Translations under genes and position numbers: made by a program | Shown: one piece after another, positions 32,047 to 41,612 of the stretch | How the letters are laid out: the number at the start of each line of letters is the position of its first letter | How positions within the stretch are numbered: the first letter of the stretch is position 1 | Notes under the pieces: model-generated | The model's input: the letters and a program-made list of their open reading frames with translations, nothing else | Told to the model about the DNA's origin: nothing | Database searches by the model: none | Origin: Comamonadaceae bacterium UBA2121 | Lineage (GTDB): Bacteria > Pseudomonadota > Gammaproteobacteria > Burkholderiales > Burkholderiaceae_C | Direction of reading: 5' to 3' | NCBI GenBank assembly: GCA_002331385.1 | Contig: DCYB01000011.1 | Span: 171,459 to 235,458 of the forward strand | Length of the DNA stretch: 64,000 bases

Positions 32047-33966
32047 ATGCAAATCAAGTCATCACTCGCTGCCAAACTTCAGGCGCTGGGGGTGATATTC
32101 CTTCTGGTCGCGCTGACATCCATCGGCTTCACGTTATGGGTGACCTGGAGGCTGGAAGGCGGCGCTGCTGCCGTGAACGAAGCCGGTCGCCTGCGCATGA
32201 ACATGATGCGCACGGTGATCGCGCAGCAAAACGAATCCCCCGCGCAATTGCAGGCGCTCACGCGCCGGCTCGACGAGAGTCTGGAGTTGTTGCGGGTGGG
32301 AGATCCTTCGCGACCATTGTTCGTGCCTTGGAATGAGGAGTCGCGGGGCAGTTACAACACCATTCTGGCGCTCTGGCAATCGCTCAAGACCGATCTGCAG
32401 AATCGCCCCTCCATGGCGCCCGGTGAGGCCATCGTGCGCGGCGACACCTTCGTGTTGTTGGTGGATCGCTTCGTGGAAAGCATCGAGCACCAGATCGCGC
32501 GCTGGACGGCGGCGTTGCACTTGTTCCAGATGTTCATGGTGGCGCTGGCCATCGCGTCGGCCGTGGCCTGTGTTGCGCTGAGCTATTTGCTGGTGCTCAA
32601 TCCCGTTTCCCAATTGCAGCAGGCGCTCAGTCGCATGCGTCAGGGCGAGCTGGGCACGCGGCTGGAGGTGGAGTCGCAAGACGAATTCGGCCAGTTGGCG
32701 GCGGGCTTTAACCTGATGGCCCACGCGCTGCAAACCTCGCACGAAGATCTGGAGGGCAAGGTGCGCGAGAAGACCGCCAGTGTGGAGATCCATAACCAGC
32801 GCCTGTCCGCACTCTATGCCGTGAGCGCGCTCGCCGCCGATGCGGGAACGCTCGATGAGTTGACCAACGGTTTTCTCAAGCAGATCCGGGAAGTGTCTGC
32901 ATGCGAGGCGGCCGTGGTGCGCTGGTCCGATGAGTCCAATGAGCGCTATTTGCTGCTCGCCTCGGAAGGTCTGCCCGATGCCATGCGCGAGGAAGAGCAT
33001 TGTCTGCTGGCGGGCATCTGCGGCTGCGGTCAGACGCAGGAGAGCGCGGGCATGCGCGTGATTCCGATCTCGCCGGTGGATGATGGCAGCACGCAGTTAT
33101 CGCATTGTCGGGACGCAGGCTATGCGACAGTCGTCAGCATTCCGATCCAGTTGCAGCACCGCCTGCTGGGCGAGGTCAACCTGTTTTATCGCACGAGCAT
33201 GGTGCTCAGCGAGGACATGCGCGATTTGCTCTCCACCATGGCGCATCATCTGGCCAGTTCCATGGAAAGCCTGCGCGTGACGGCGCTGGAGCGCGAAGCG
33301 GCGGTGGCCGAAGAGCGTTCGCTGTTGGCGCGCGAGCTGCATGATTCGATTGCCCAGTCGCTGGCTTTCCTCAAGATCCAGACGCAATTGCTGCGCTCCG
33401 CTATTGCCAAGCACGACGACGCAGCGCAGGCGCGCAGCATGGATGAGCTGGAAGTGGGCGTGCGCGAATGCTATGCCGACGTGCGCGAATTGCTGGTGCA
33501 CTTTCGCACGCGCACCAAGGACGAAGACATCGAGGATGCGCTGCGCTCCACGCTCTCCAAATTCGAGCACCAGACCGGCATCACGACCTCGCTTGCCATG
33601 TCGGGGCAGGGCCTGCCGCTGCCGCCCGATGTGCAGATCCAGGTGCTGCACATCGTGCAGGAAGCGCTCTCGAACGTGCGCAAGCACGCCGATGCACGCC
33701 TCGTGCAGGTGCAGGTGCAGCGCTATCCGCGCTGGCGCTTTGAAGTGCATGACGACGGCATCGGCTTCAACCCCGACGACGTGCCGCCCGATTCGCTGCA
33801 TGTGGGGCTGGGCATCATGAAGGAGCGTGCACAGCGCATTGGTGCCACGCTGCGCTTTGCTCCGAAAAATTGCGGCGCAGGCACGACGGTCAGCGTCGAG
33901 CTGCCATCGGCCATGTCCACCGCATGGCAACCGCAAGCCACAGACGCCATCACGACCCACGCATGA
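32047..33966 (+). CDS. narX: Nitrate/nitrite sensor histidine kinase NarX
   Basis: This 639-residue sensor has a membrane span at about 12-33, a periplasmic region that begins with the P-box (VNEAGRLRMNMMRTV, 43-57) for nitrate binding, a second span at 160-185, a HAMP linker, a GAF-like central module with cysteines at about 319, 325, 327 and 354, and a HisKA_3 kinase with phospho-His 432 in ELHDSIAQSL and an ATPase domain with HDDGIGFN. It phosphorylates NarL. No ribosome-binding site precedes the ATG at 32047, and the predicted promoter would yield a leaderless message. An in-frame TTG at 32026 is the only upstream start. narL follows 10 bases later. Confidence 0.92.
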   Translation: MQIKSSLAAKLQALGVIFLLVALTSIGFTLWVTWRLEGGAAAVNEAGRLRMNMMRTVIAQQNESPAQLQALTRRLDESLELLRVGDPSRPLFVPWNEESRGSYNTILALWQSLKTDLQNRPSMAPGEAIVRGDTFVLLVDRFVESIEHQIARWTAALHLFQMFMVALAIASAVACVALSYLLVLNPVSQLQQALSRMRQGELGTRLEVESQDEFGQLAAGFNLMAHALQTSHEDLEGKVREKTASVEIHNQRLSALYAVSALAADAGTLDELTNGFLKQIREVSACEAAVVRWSDESNERYLLLASEGLPDAMREEEHCLLAGICGCGQTQESAGMRVIPISPVDDGSTQLSHCRDAGYATVVSIPIQLQHRLLGEVNLFYRTSMVLSEDMRDLLSTMAHHLASSMESLRVTALEREAAVAEERSLLARELHDSIAQSLAFLKIQTQLLRSAIAKHDDAAQARSMDELEVGVRECYADVRELLVHFRTRTKDEDIEDALRSTLSKFEHQTGITTSLAMSGQGLPLPPDVQIQVLHIVQEALSNVRKHADARLVQVQVQRYPRWRFEVHDDGIGFNPDDVPPDSLHVGLGIMKERAQRIGATLRFAPKNCGAGTTVSVELPSAMSTAWQPQATDAITTHA

Positions 33967-33976
33967 GAGAGACAAC

Positions 33977-34687
33977 ATGACCACGCCAATCACCCTGTTC
34001 CTGATTGACGACCATACACTGATGCGCCGGGGGCTGATTGCATTGCTGTCGCAGCACGACGACCTGAGCGTGGTGGGCGATGCCGCTGATGCGGGCGAAG
34101 CGCTGCGGCGCGTGCCGATGCTCAAGCCCGATGTGATCTTGCTCGACAACCACCTGCCCGGCGTGAGCGGCATCGATGCGATCGCGGGGTTGCGAGAGAT
34201 GTCCGCGCACAGCCGCATCCTGATGCTCACGGTGAGCGAGGATGGCGAAGACCTCGCCGCCGCGCCGCGCTCCGGCGCGCAGGGCTATCTGCTCAAGACC
34301 ATCGAGGGCGACTTGCTGGCCGATGCCATCCGGCGCTCTATGCGGGGTGAGTCCGTGGTCAGTCCGGAAATGCTCACCAAGCTGGTGGCAGCACTGCGCT
34401 CGCAAGACGCGGATGAGCGCCATGCCCCGACGCCACCGCCGCCACCTGCGCAGCCCGCTCCCGCCAGCGCGGCGGCAGAGACCGAGTCGGCCTCGTCCCG
34501 CCTGTCGCCGCGTGAAGAAGAAGTGCTGCGCGAAATTGCCTGCGGCCTGAGCAACAAGGAAATTGCGCGCAATCTCGGCATCGCTGAGACCACCGTGAAA
34601 ATCCACGTGCAGCACATACTGCGCAAGCTCGGTGTGAGCTCGCGTGTGCAAGCAGCGGTCTATGCGTCAGATCGCCAGCGCGCCTAG
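33977..34687 (+). CDS. narL: Nitrate response regulator NarL
   Basis: This 236-residue response regulator has a receiver domain with acidic pocket D11-D12, phospho-acceptor D57 in LLDNHLPG, T85 and K107, a long Pro/Ala-rich linker (about 145-175), and a LuxR-type helix-turn-helix (LSPREEEVLREIACGLSNKEIARNLGIAETTVKIHVQHILRKLGV). It would bind TACYYMT heptamers to activate nar genes. The linker is longer than in E. coli NarL. Partner of NarX, 10 bases downstream; GAGAGA lies before the ATG. Confidence 0.92.
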   Translation: MTTPITLFLIDDHTLMRRGLIALLSQHDDLSVVGDAADAGEALRRVPMLKPDVILLDNHLPGVSGIDAIAGLREMSAHSRILMLTVSEDGEDLAAAPRSGAQGYLLKTIEGDLLADAIRRSMRGESVVSPEMLTKLVAALRSQDADERHAPTPPPPPAQPAPASAAAETESASSRLSPREEEVLREIACGLSNKEIARNLGIAETTVKIHVQHILRKLGVSSRVQAAVYASDRQRA

Positions 34688-34735
34688 CAGCAGCGGCCCG
34701 CTCCCATAGTTCTTTGGACGTAGTTGCGCGCTCGT

Positions 34736-34779
34736 CCGGTAGTAGCCCGGGAGCCATCCGGGAGTAGTCCGGGAGTAGT
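34736..34779. repeat. Four 11-bp phased repeats upstream of narK1
   Basis: Four directly repeated 11-base units run head to tail: CCGGTAGTAGC, CCGGGAGCCAT, CCGGGAGTAGT and CCGGGAGTAGT. Read on the other strand, three of them contain TACTCCC or TACTACC, each close to the NarL heptamer TACYYMT. An 11-bp period places each unit on the same face of the helix, as expected for a stacked array of NarL sites. The array ends about 100 bases before the narK1 ATG. Function is inferred. Confidence 0.65.
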
Positions 34780-34882
34780 TCTTATCGTTCTTCTGCCTCC
34801 TGCGAACCCTCCGTGTGAAGGATGTTCGCAATGTGGCTTTCGCGCGACCATCAAAGCAAGCTAACTAGAAGAGGGCTTTGAT

Positions 34883-36199
34883 ATGGTCACCAACACACGC
34901 CAGGCCGCCCCCAGCGGAACCAACGCAGTGGACGACCCACGCCAGCGCCGTCGTGCCTGGTCTGTTCTTATCGTCAGCACGCTGGCATTCACCGTGTGCT
35001 TCATGGTGTGGATGATGTTCGGCGTGATCGGAATCCCGATCAAGAAGATGCTGAACCTGAACTCCACGCAGTTCGGTTTGCTCACGGCCATGCCGGTGCT
35101 GACCGGCTCTCTGGTGCGGGTGCCGCTGGGCATCTGGACCGACAAGTACGGCGGTCGCATCGTCATGACCATCCTGATGGCGGTGACCGTTCCAGCCATT
35201 TGGCTCATGGGCTACGCGACCGAGTATTGGCACTTCCTCGTTGCCGGACTGTTCGTCGGTCTGGCGGGAGGCTCCTTCTCGGTCGGCACACCCTATGTTG
35301 CGCGCTGGTTCCCCAAGAGCCGTCAGGGCATGGCGATGGGGGTGTACGGCGCAGGCAATTCAGGCGCCGCCGTCAACAAGTTTGTCGCACCGGTGATTCT
35401 GGTGGCGTTCGGCTGGGCCGCGGTGCCCCATGCCTACGCGGCCATCATGCTCGGCACGGTGGTGCTGTTCTGGCTCTTCAGCCATAGCGATCCTTCGCAC
35501 CTCGTGCCCAGCAACGTGACCTTTGCCCAGCAGCTCAAGGCGCTCAAGGATCCCAAGGTGCTCAAGTACTGCCAGTACTACAGCATCGTGTTCGGCGGCT
35601 ACGTCGCGCTGTCGCTCTGGATGGTGCAGTACTACGTGGGCGAGTACGGTCTGGACATTCGCGTGGCCGCCTTGCTGGCTGCCTGCTTCTCGTTGCCCGG
35701 CGGCGTGCTGCGTGCGATTGGCGGTGTGCTCAGCGACAAATTTGGCGCCCATGCAGTGACGTGGTGGGTGATGTGGGTGAGCTGGATCTGCCTGTTCATC
35801 CTGTCTTATCCGCAGACCGATTTCACCATCCTGACCGTGAACGGTCCCGAGACTTTCCACATCGGCCTGAACGTGTACGTGTTCACCGCGCTGATGTTCG
35901 TGCTCGGTATTGCGTGGGCCTTCGGCAAGGCCAGCGTATTCAAGTACATCAGCGACGACTACGCCGGAAACATCGGCGCCATCAGCGGCATCGTGGGTCT
36001 GGCAGGCGGCATGGGCGGCTTCATCCTTCCGATCATGTTCGGCGTGTTGATGGACTGGACCGGCGTTCGCTCCAGCGCTTTCATGCTCATGTATGGCGTG
36101 GTGTGGGTGTCGCTCATCTGGATGTATTTCACCGAAGTGCGCCGCACTGATGTGGTGGGTGGTCACGGCGCGGCAACCGGCGCAAAGACCTCTGCCTGA
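34883..36199 (+). CDS. narK1: Nitrate/nitrite transporter NarK1 (MFS)
   Basis: This 438-residue protein has about 12 membrane spans and belongs to the nitrate/nitrite porter branch of the major facilitator family. Conserved features are WMMFGVIG at the first span, VRVPLGIWTDKYGGR (loop 2-3 signature), GLAGGSFSVGTPYVARWFP and GNSGAAVNKFVAP, plus the second nitrate signature IVGLAGGMGGFILP. The short type fits NarK1, usually a proton-coupled nitrate importer used to start denitrification. GAGGG precedes the ATG. The narK2 gene starts 24 bases later. Confidence 0.9.
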   Translation: MVTNTRQAAPSGTNAVDDPRQRRRAWSVLIVSTLAFTVCFMVWMMFGVIGIPIKKMLNLNSTQFGLLTAMPVLTGSLVRVPLGIWTDKYGGRIVMTILMAVTVPAIWLMGYATEYWHFLVAGLFVGLAGGSFSVGTPYVARWFPKSRQGMAMGVYGAGNSGAAVNKFVAPVILVAFGWAAVPHAYAAIMLGTVVLFWLFSHSDPSHLVPSNVTFAQQLKALKDPKVLKYCQYYSIVFGGYVALSLWMVQYYVGEYGLDIRVAALLAACFSLPGGVLRAIGGVLSDKFGAHAVTWWVMWVSWICLFILSYPQTDFTILTVNGPETFHIGLNVYVFTALMFVLGIAWAFGKASVFKYISDDYAGNIGAISGIVGLAGGMGGFILPIMFGVLMDWTGVRSSAFMLMYGVVWVSLIWMYFTEVRRTDVVGGHGAATGAKTSA

Positions 36200-36223
36200 A
36201 CGAAGCAACGGAGACGATCCAAC

Positions 36224-37669
36224 ATGTCCAACTCATCCACCATCCCCAGTGCGCCCCGAAAGGGCCGCACGCTCACCCTCTGGACGCCGGAGGACAAGGC
36301 CTTCTGGGAGCGCGAAGGCGAGGCCATCGCCAAACGCAATCTCTGGATTTCGGTGCCTGCGCTGTTCCTCGCGTTCTGCATCTGGCAGGTGTGGAGCGTC
36401 GTGGCCGTCAATCTGCCGGCCATGGGCTTCAAGTATTCGACCAACCAGTTGTTCTGGCTGGCCGCTGCACCCGCGCTCTCGGGCGCCACGCTGCGCATCT
36501 TCTATTCCTTCATGGTGCCAATGTTCGGTGGTCGCCGCTGGACGGCGCTGTCCACCGCATCGCTGCTGATTCCGGCCATCGGCATCGGCTATGCGGTGCA
36601 GGACAACACCACCAGCTATCCCACCATGCTCATGCTCGCGCTGCTGTGCGGACTGGGCGGCGGCAACTTCAGCTCCAGCATGGCCAACATCAGCTTCTTC
36701 TTTCCGAAGGAGCGCAAAGGCTCGGCACTGGGCGTGAACGCGGGCTTGGGCAATCTGGGCGTGTCGGTGGTGCAGTTCCTCAGCCCACTGGTGATCACAG
36801 CAGGCATCTTCGGCATCTTTGGCGGCGATGCACAGACCATCGTCAAGGCCGGCCAGACGCAGACCGTGTGGGCACAGAACGCGGCCTTCATCTGGGTGCC
36901 ATGGATTGCCCTGGCCTCCATCCTCGCATGGTTCGGCATGAACGACCTGGCCGACGCCAAGGCCAGCGTGGCGGCGCAGGCCACCATTTTCAAGAACAAG
37001 CACAACTGGATCATGTGCGTGCTGTACCTGGGCACCTTTGGTTCGTTCATTGGTTTTGCGGCCGGCTTTCCGCTGCTCATCAAGGCCATGTTCCCGGAAG
37101 TGAATCCTCTGGCCTATGCATGGATGGGCCCCTTGGTGGGCGCGGTGGTGCGGCCCTTTGGCGGCTGGCTGGCCGACAAGATCGGCGGCGGCTCTGTCAC
37201 GTTCTGGAACTTCATCGTCATGGCGCTGGCCGTCGTGGGTGTGCTGTATTTCCTGCCCAAGAGCACGGGCGGCTACGTGTTTCCGTTCGGTCCTGCGGAC
37301 GGCAATTTCACCGGCTTCTTCCTCATGTTCCTGGTGCTGTTCTTCACTACCGGCATCGGCAACGGCTCCACCTTCCGCATGATTCCGGTGATCTTCCTGA
37401 ACCAGAAGATGAGCGGCGTGCGCAAGGGCGATCAGGCTGCTGAAGCCCACGCCATCAAGGAAGGCAACACCGAAGGCGCTGCCGCCGTCGGCTTTGCCGG
37501 AGCGCTTGGTGCGTATGGCGGATTCTTCATTCCCAAGAGCTATGGCAGTTCGATTGCCTCCACCGGCGGACCCGAGCTGGCGCTGTGGATGTTTGCCGTG
37601 TTCTATGTGATGTGCATCGGCATCACGTGGTGGTACTACTCGCGCAAGAACGCGGAGATGCCGTGCTGA
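36224..37669 (+). CDS. narK2: Nitrate/nitrite transporter NarK2 (MFS)
   Basis: This 481-residue, 12-span protein is the longer NarK2 type. It has NLPAMGFKYSTNQLFWL, CGLGGGNFSSSMANISFFFP, ADKIGGGSVTFWNF and GFAGALGAYGGFF, with conserved nitrate-binding arginines in LRIFYSF and VRPFGGWLADK. NarK2 types often act as nitrate/nitrite antiporters that keep toxic nitrite out. Together with NarK1 it forms the usual K1-K2 pair, which are fused in some bacteria (such as Paracoccus) but separate here. GGAGACG precedes the ATG; narG follows after 134 bases. Confidence 0.9.
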   Translation: MSNSSTIPSAPRKGRTLTLWTPEDKAFWEREGEAIAKRNLWISVPALFLAFCIWQVWSVVAVNLPAMGFKYSTNQLFWLAAAPALSGATLRIFYSFMVPMFGGRRWTALSTASLLIPAIGIGYAVQDNTTSYPTMLMLALLCGLGGGNFSSSMANISFFFPKERKGSALGVNAGLGNLGVSVVQFLSPLVITAGIFGIFGGDAQTIVKAGQTQTVWAQNAAFIWVPWIALASILAWFGMNDLADAKASVAAQATIFKNKHNWIMCVLYLGTFGSFIGFAAGFPLLIKAMFPEVNPLAYAWMGPLVGAVVRPFGGWLADKIGGGSVTFWNFIVMALAVVGVLYFLPKSTGGYVFPFGPADGNFTGFFLMFLVLFFTTGIGNGSTFRMIPVIFLNQKMSGVRKGDQAAEAHAIKEGNTEGAAAVGFAGALGAYGGFFIPKSYGSSIASTGGPELALWMFAVFYVMCIGITWWYYSRKNAEMPC

Positions 37670-37803
37670 GTTTCTCCCCATTGAGGTGCTGCGCGCCTTC
37701 CTCCAGCGGACAACGCCTGCGGTTCTGCGGCTTTCGGATGGTTTGAGCAAGTGCGCTGAAGTGCACTGCTTGCGGATTTTAAAAATTAGACAGGAGTTCT
37801 ACG

Positions 37804-40800
37804 ATGAGCCACTTTCTTGATCGACTCACCTATTTCTCGCAAACGCGCGAGAGCTTCTCCAACGGCCATGGTCAGACCAATGGCGAAGATCGCACATGGG
37901 AAGACGCCTATCGTGATCGCTGGGCGCATGACAAGATCGTGCGTTCCACCCACGGCGTGAATTGCACGGGCTCGTGCTCGTGGAAGATTTACGTGAAGGG
38001 TGGCATCGTCACCTGGGAAACGCAGCAGACGGATTACCCGCGCACACGCCCCGATCTGCCCAACCACGAGCCCCGTGGTTGCGCGCGCGGAGCGAGCTAT
38101 AGCTGGTATCTCTACAGTGCCAATCGCGTGAAGTACCCGATGGTGCGCGGTCGCCTGCTCAAGCACTGGCGTGCGGCGCTGGCGGTGGCCAGCAGCCCGG
38201 TCGATGCGTGGGCCAACATCGTCGAGAATCAGAGCGCGCGCAGCGAATGGCAAAAGCAGCGCGGTCTGGGTGGCTTCGTGCGCAGCACCTGGGACGAGGT
38301 CAACCAGATCATCGCGGCGGCCAACATCTACACCATCAAGAAGCACGGCCCGGACCGTGTGATCGGCTTCTCGCCGATTCCTGCGATGTCGATGATTTCG
38401 TACGCCGCAGGCAGTCGCTATCTCAGCCTCATCGGCGGCGTGTGCATGAGCTTCTATGACTGGTATTGCGACTTGCCGCCCGCCAGCCCGCAGACATGGG
38501 GCGAGCAGACCGACGTGCCGGAAAGCGCCGACTGGTACAACTCCAACTACATCATCGCGTGGGGCTCCAACGTGCCGCAAACGCGCACGCCGGACGCGCA
38601 CTTTTTCACCGAGGTGCGCTACAAGGGCGCGAAGATCGTCGCCGTCACGCCGGACTACTCCGAAGTCGCCAAGCTGGCCGACCTGTGGATGCACCCGCAG
38701 CAGGGCACCGACGCCGCGGTCGCCATGGCCATGGGCCATGTGATCCTGAAGGAGTTCTACTTCGACAAGCGCAGCGCCTACTTTGACGAGTACGCGCGCC
38801 GCTACACCGACCTGCCCATGCTGGTCGCACTGAAAGAGAAAAAGCTGCCCGATGGCCGCGTGGCGCTGGTGCCCGACCGCTACCTGCGCGCCAGCGATTT
38901 CAGCGCGCAACTGGGGCAGACCAATCACCCGGACTGGAAGACCGTGGCCTACGAACAGGATGGCCGCGTCGTCGTACCCAATGGATCCATCGGGTTCCGC
39001 TGGGGCGCGGAAGAACGCGCCGACAAGGGACTGTGGAATCTGGAGACCAAGGAGGCAACCAATGGCGATGAGGTACGCCTGAAACTCTCGGTGATGGAGG
39101 AGGGCGCACAACCTGCGGCGGTGGCCGATGTGGCGTTCCCGTATTTCGGCGGAGTGGAGTCGCCCAACTTCAAGGCCAACGAGCAGGGCAGCGACGTGCT
39201 GGTGCGCCGCGTGCCGGTGTCGCATCTCGCGCTCTCGGGCGAAGGGCTGGAGGGCACCGTCGCCGTGGCAACCGTGTTCGACCTGCTGGCCGCGAACTAC
39301 GGCATCTCGCGCGGACTGCCCGGTGAAGGCGCGCCCGTCGGCTACGACGACAACACGCCCTATACGCCGGCATGGCAAGAGCAGATCACCGGCGTGCCGC
39401 GTGACCAGGTCATCCGCACGGCGCGCGAGTTTGCCGACAACGCGGACAAGACGCAGGGCAAGTCGATGGTCATCATCGGCGCGGCGATGAACCACTGGTA
39501 TCACTGCGACATGAACTACCGCGGCATCATCAACATGCTCATGTTGTGCGGCTGTATCGGTCAGAGCGGTGGCGGATGGGCGCACTACGTGGGTCAGGAA
39601 AAGCTGCGCCCGCAAACGGGTTGGACGGCCCTCGCGTTCGCGCTGGACTGGATGCGTCCACCACGCCAGCAGAACTCCACGAGCTTCTTCTATGCCCACA
39701 CCGATCAGTGGCGCTACGAAAAACTCGGCGTACAGGAAGTGGTCTCGCCACTGGCCGATGCGAGCGACTACACCGGCTCGATGATCGACTACAACGTGCG
39801 TGCCGAACGCATGGGCTGGCTGCCAAGCGCGCCGCAGCTCAAGACCAATCCCATGCAGGTGGTGCGCGATGCGCAGGCTGGCAATCACGATGTGAAGGAC
39901 TACGTCGCCAAGGCGCTCAAGGGTGGGTCGCTGGAGATGAGCTGCGAGGACCCGGACCATCCGGCCAACTGGCCGCGCAACATGTTCGTGTGGCGCTCCA
40001 ACATTCTGGGTTCATCGGGCAAGGGACACGAATACTTTCTCAAGCACCTGCTCGGCACCACGCACGGCGTGCAGGGCAAGGATCTGGGGCCGCAGGACGC
40101 CAAGCCGGAAGAAGTGCAATGGCACGTCAATGCGCCCGAGGGCAAGCTTGATCTGCTGGTGACGCTGGACTTCCGCATGAGCACCACCTGTCTGTACTCC
40201 GACATCGTGTTGCCCACGGCCACCTGGTACGAGAAGAACGACCTCAACACCAGCGACATGCACCCGTTCATCCACCCGCTGTCCGCAGCGGTCGATCCCG
40301 CATGGCAGGCGCGCAGCGACTGGGAAATCTACAAGGGTTTCGCCAAGACATTCAGCGAACTGTGTGTCGGCCACCTCGGCGTGGAAAAGGACGTGGTGCT
40401 CACGCCGATCATGCACGACTCTCCCGCAGAGCTGGCGCAGCCGTATGGCGTGAAGGACTGGAAGCGCGGCGAGTGCGAACTCATCCCGGGCAAGACGGCA
40501 CCGCAGATCACCGTGGTGGAGCGCGATTACCCGAACGTCTACAAGCGCTTTACCGCTCTGGGCCCGCTGATGGGCAAGGTGGGCAACGGTGGCAAGGGCA
40601 TTGCGTGGAACACGCAGACCGAGGTCGAGCAACTGGGTGATCTCAATGGCCGCGTGCGCGACGAAGGCGCAACGCAGGGCATGCCGCGCATCGTGACCGA
40701 CATCGACGCCACCGAAGTGGTGATGATGCTCGCGCCCGAAACCAATGGCCACGTGGCCTGCAAGGCGTGGGATGCACTGTCCCAACAGACCGGGCGTGAC

Positions 40801-41595
40801 CACGTGCATCTGGCGCTGCACCGCGAGGACGAGAAGATCCGTTTCCGCGACATCCAGGCGCAGCCGCGCAAGATCATCAGCTCGCCCACATGGTCGGGGC
40901 TGGAGAGCGAGAAGGTCAGCTACAACGCAGGCTACACCAACGTGCACGAGCTGATTCCATGGCGCACGCTGACGGGCCGCCAGCAGTTCTATCAGGACCA
41001 TCCATGGATGCGCGACTTTGGTGAAGGACTGGTGAGCTACCGCCCGCCGGTGCATCTCAAGACGCTGCACGAAGTGGAAGGCAAGAAGCCGAACGGTCAC
41101 CCCGAGATCGCGCTGAACTTCATCACGCCGCACCAGAAGTGGGGCATCCACAGCACCTACAGCGACAACCTGATGATGCTCACCCTCAACCGGGGTGGCC
41201 CGGTGGTGTGGCTGAGCGAGGACGACGCCAAGCGCGCCGGCATCGTGGACAACGACTGGGTCGAACTGTTCAACACCAACGGTGCGATTGCAGCGCGTGC
41301 GGTGGTCAGCCAGCGCGTGAATCAGGGCATGGTGATGATGTACCACGCGCAGGAAAAGACCATCAACACACCCGGCTCGGAGATCACCGGCACACGCGGC
41401 GGCATCCACAACTCGGTCACGCGCATCGTGCTCAAGCCGACGCACATGATCGGCGGCTACGCGCAGTACAGCTACGGCTTCAACTACTACGGAACCATCG
41501 GCACCAACCGGGACGAGTTTGTGCTGGTGCGCAAGATGCGGCGCGTGGATTGGCTCGACGCCGAAGCCAATGCGGGCAGCGCCGCACACGTCTGA
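37804..41595 (+). CDS. narG: Membrane-bound nitrate reductase catalytic subunit NarG
   Basis: This 1263-residue molybdenum enzyme reduces nitrate to nitrite at the cytoplasmic side of the membrane. The [4Fe-4S] cluster FS0 is held by His50, Cys54, Cys58 and Cys93, offset by one from E. coli NarG. The predicted molybdenum ligand is Asp223 in DWYCDLPPASP. Bis-MGD binding motifs such as WGSNVPQTRTPDAHF follow. There is no Tat signal, as expected for NarG. AGGAG precedes the ATG. It is the first structural gene of narGHJI, with narH 17 bases downstream. About 16 residues longer than E. coli NarG. Confidence 0.97.
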   Translation: MSHFLDRLTYFSQTRESFSNGHGQTNGEDRTWEDAYRDRWAHDKIVRSTHGVNCTGSCSWKIYVKGGIVTWETQQTDYPRTRPDLPNHEPRGCARGASYSWYLYSANRVKYPMVRGRLLKHWRAALAVASSPVDAWANIVENQSARSEWQKQRGLGGFVRSTWDEVNQIIAAANIYTIKKHGPDRVIGFSPIPAMSMISYAAGSRYLSLIGGVCMSFYDWYCDLPPASPQTWGEQTDVPESADWYNSNYIIAWGSNVPQTRTPDAHFFTEVRYKGAKIVAVTPDYSEVAKLADLWMHPQQGTDAAVAMAMGHVILKEFYFDKRSAYFDEYARRYTDLPMLVALKEKKLPDGRVALVPDRYLRASDFSAQLGQTNHPDWKTVAYEQDGRVVVPNGSIGFRWGAEERADKGLWNLETKEATNGDEVRLKLSVMEEGAQPAAVADVAFPYFGGVESPNFKANEQGSDVLVRRVPVSHLALSGEGLEGTVAVATVFDLLAANYGISRGLPGEGAPVGYDDNTPYTPAWQEQITGVPRDQVIRTAREFADNADKTQGKSMVIIGAAMNHWYHCDMNYRGIINMLMLCGCIGQSGGGWAHYVGQEKLRPQTGWTALAFALDWMRPPRQQNSTSFFYAHTDQWRYEKLGVQEVVSPLADASDYTGSMIDYNVRAERMGWLPSAPQLKTNPMQVVRDAQAGNHDVKDYVAKALKGGSLEMSCEDPDHPANWPRNMFVWRSNILGSSGKGHEYFLKHLLGTTHGVQGKDLGPQDAKPEEVQWHVNAPEGKLDLLVTLDFRMSTTCLYSDIVLPTATWYEKNDLNTSDMHPFIHPLSAAVDPAWQARSDWEIYKGFAKTFSELCVGHLGVEKDVVLTPIMHDSPAELAQPYGVKDWKRGECELIPGKTAPQITVVERDYPNVYKRFTALGPLMGKVGNGGKGIAWNTQTEVEQLGDLNGRVRDEGATQGMPRIVTDIDATEVVMMLAPETNGHVACKAWDALSQQTGRDHVHLALHREDEKIRFRDIQAQPRKIISSPTWSGLESEKVSYNAGYTNVHELIPWRTLTGRQQFYQDHPWMRDFGEGLVSYRPPVHLKTLHEVEGKKPNGHPEIALNFITPHQKWGIHSTYSDNLMMLTLNRGGPVVWLSEDDAKRAGIVDNDWVELFNTNGAIAARAVVSQRVNQGMVMMYHAQEKTINTPGSEITGTRGGIHNSVTRIVLKPTHMIGGYAQYSYGFNYYGTIGTNRDEFVLVRKMRRVDWLDAEANAGSAAHV

Positions 41596-41612
41596 AAGAA
41601 CAGGAGAACACG

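Noticed and set aside
37746..37772. Hairpin between narK2 and narG as a terminator
   Set aside because: The stem is imperfect and is not followed by a T run. It may be an mRNA processing stem but this cannot be supported.
37786..39960. 724-codon minus-strand open frame across narG
   Set aside because: It is the antisense shadow of narG, with low-complexity composition and no family motif.
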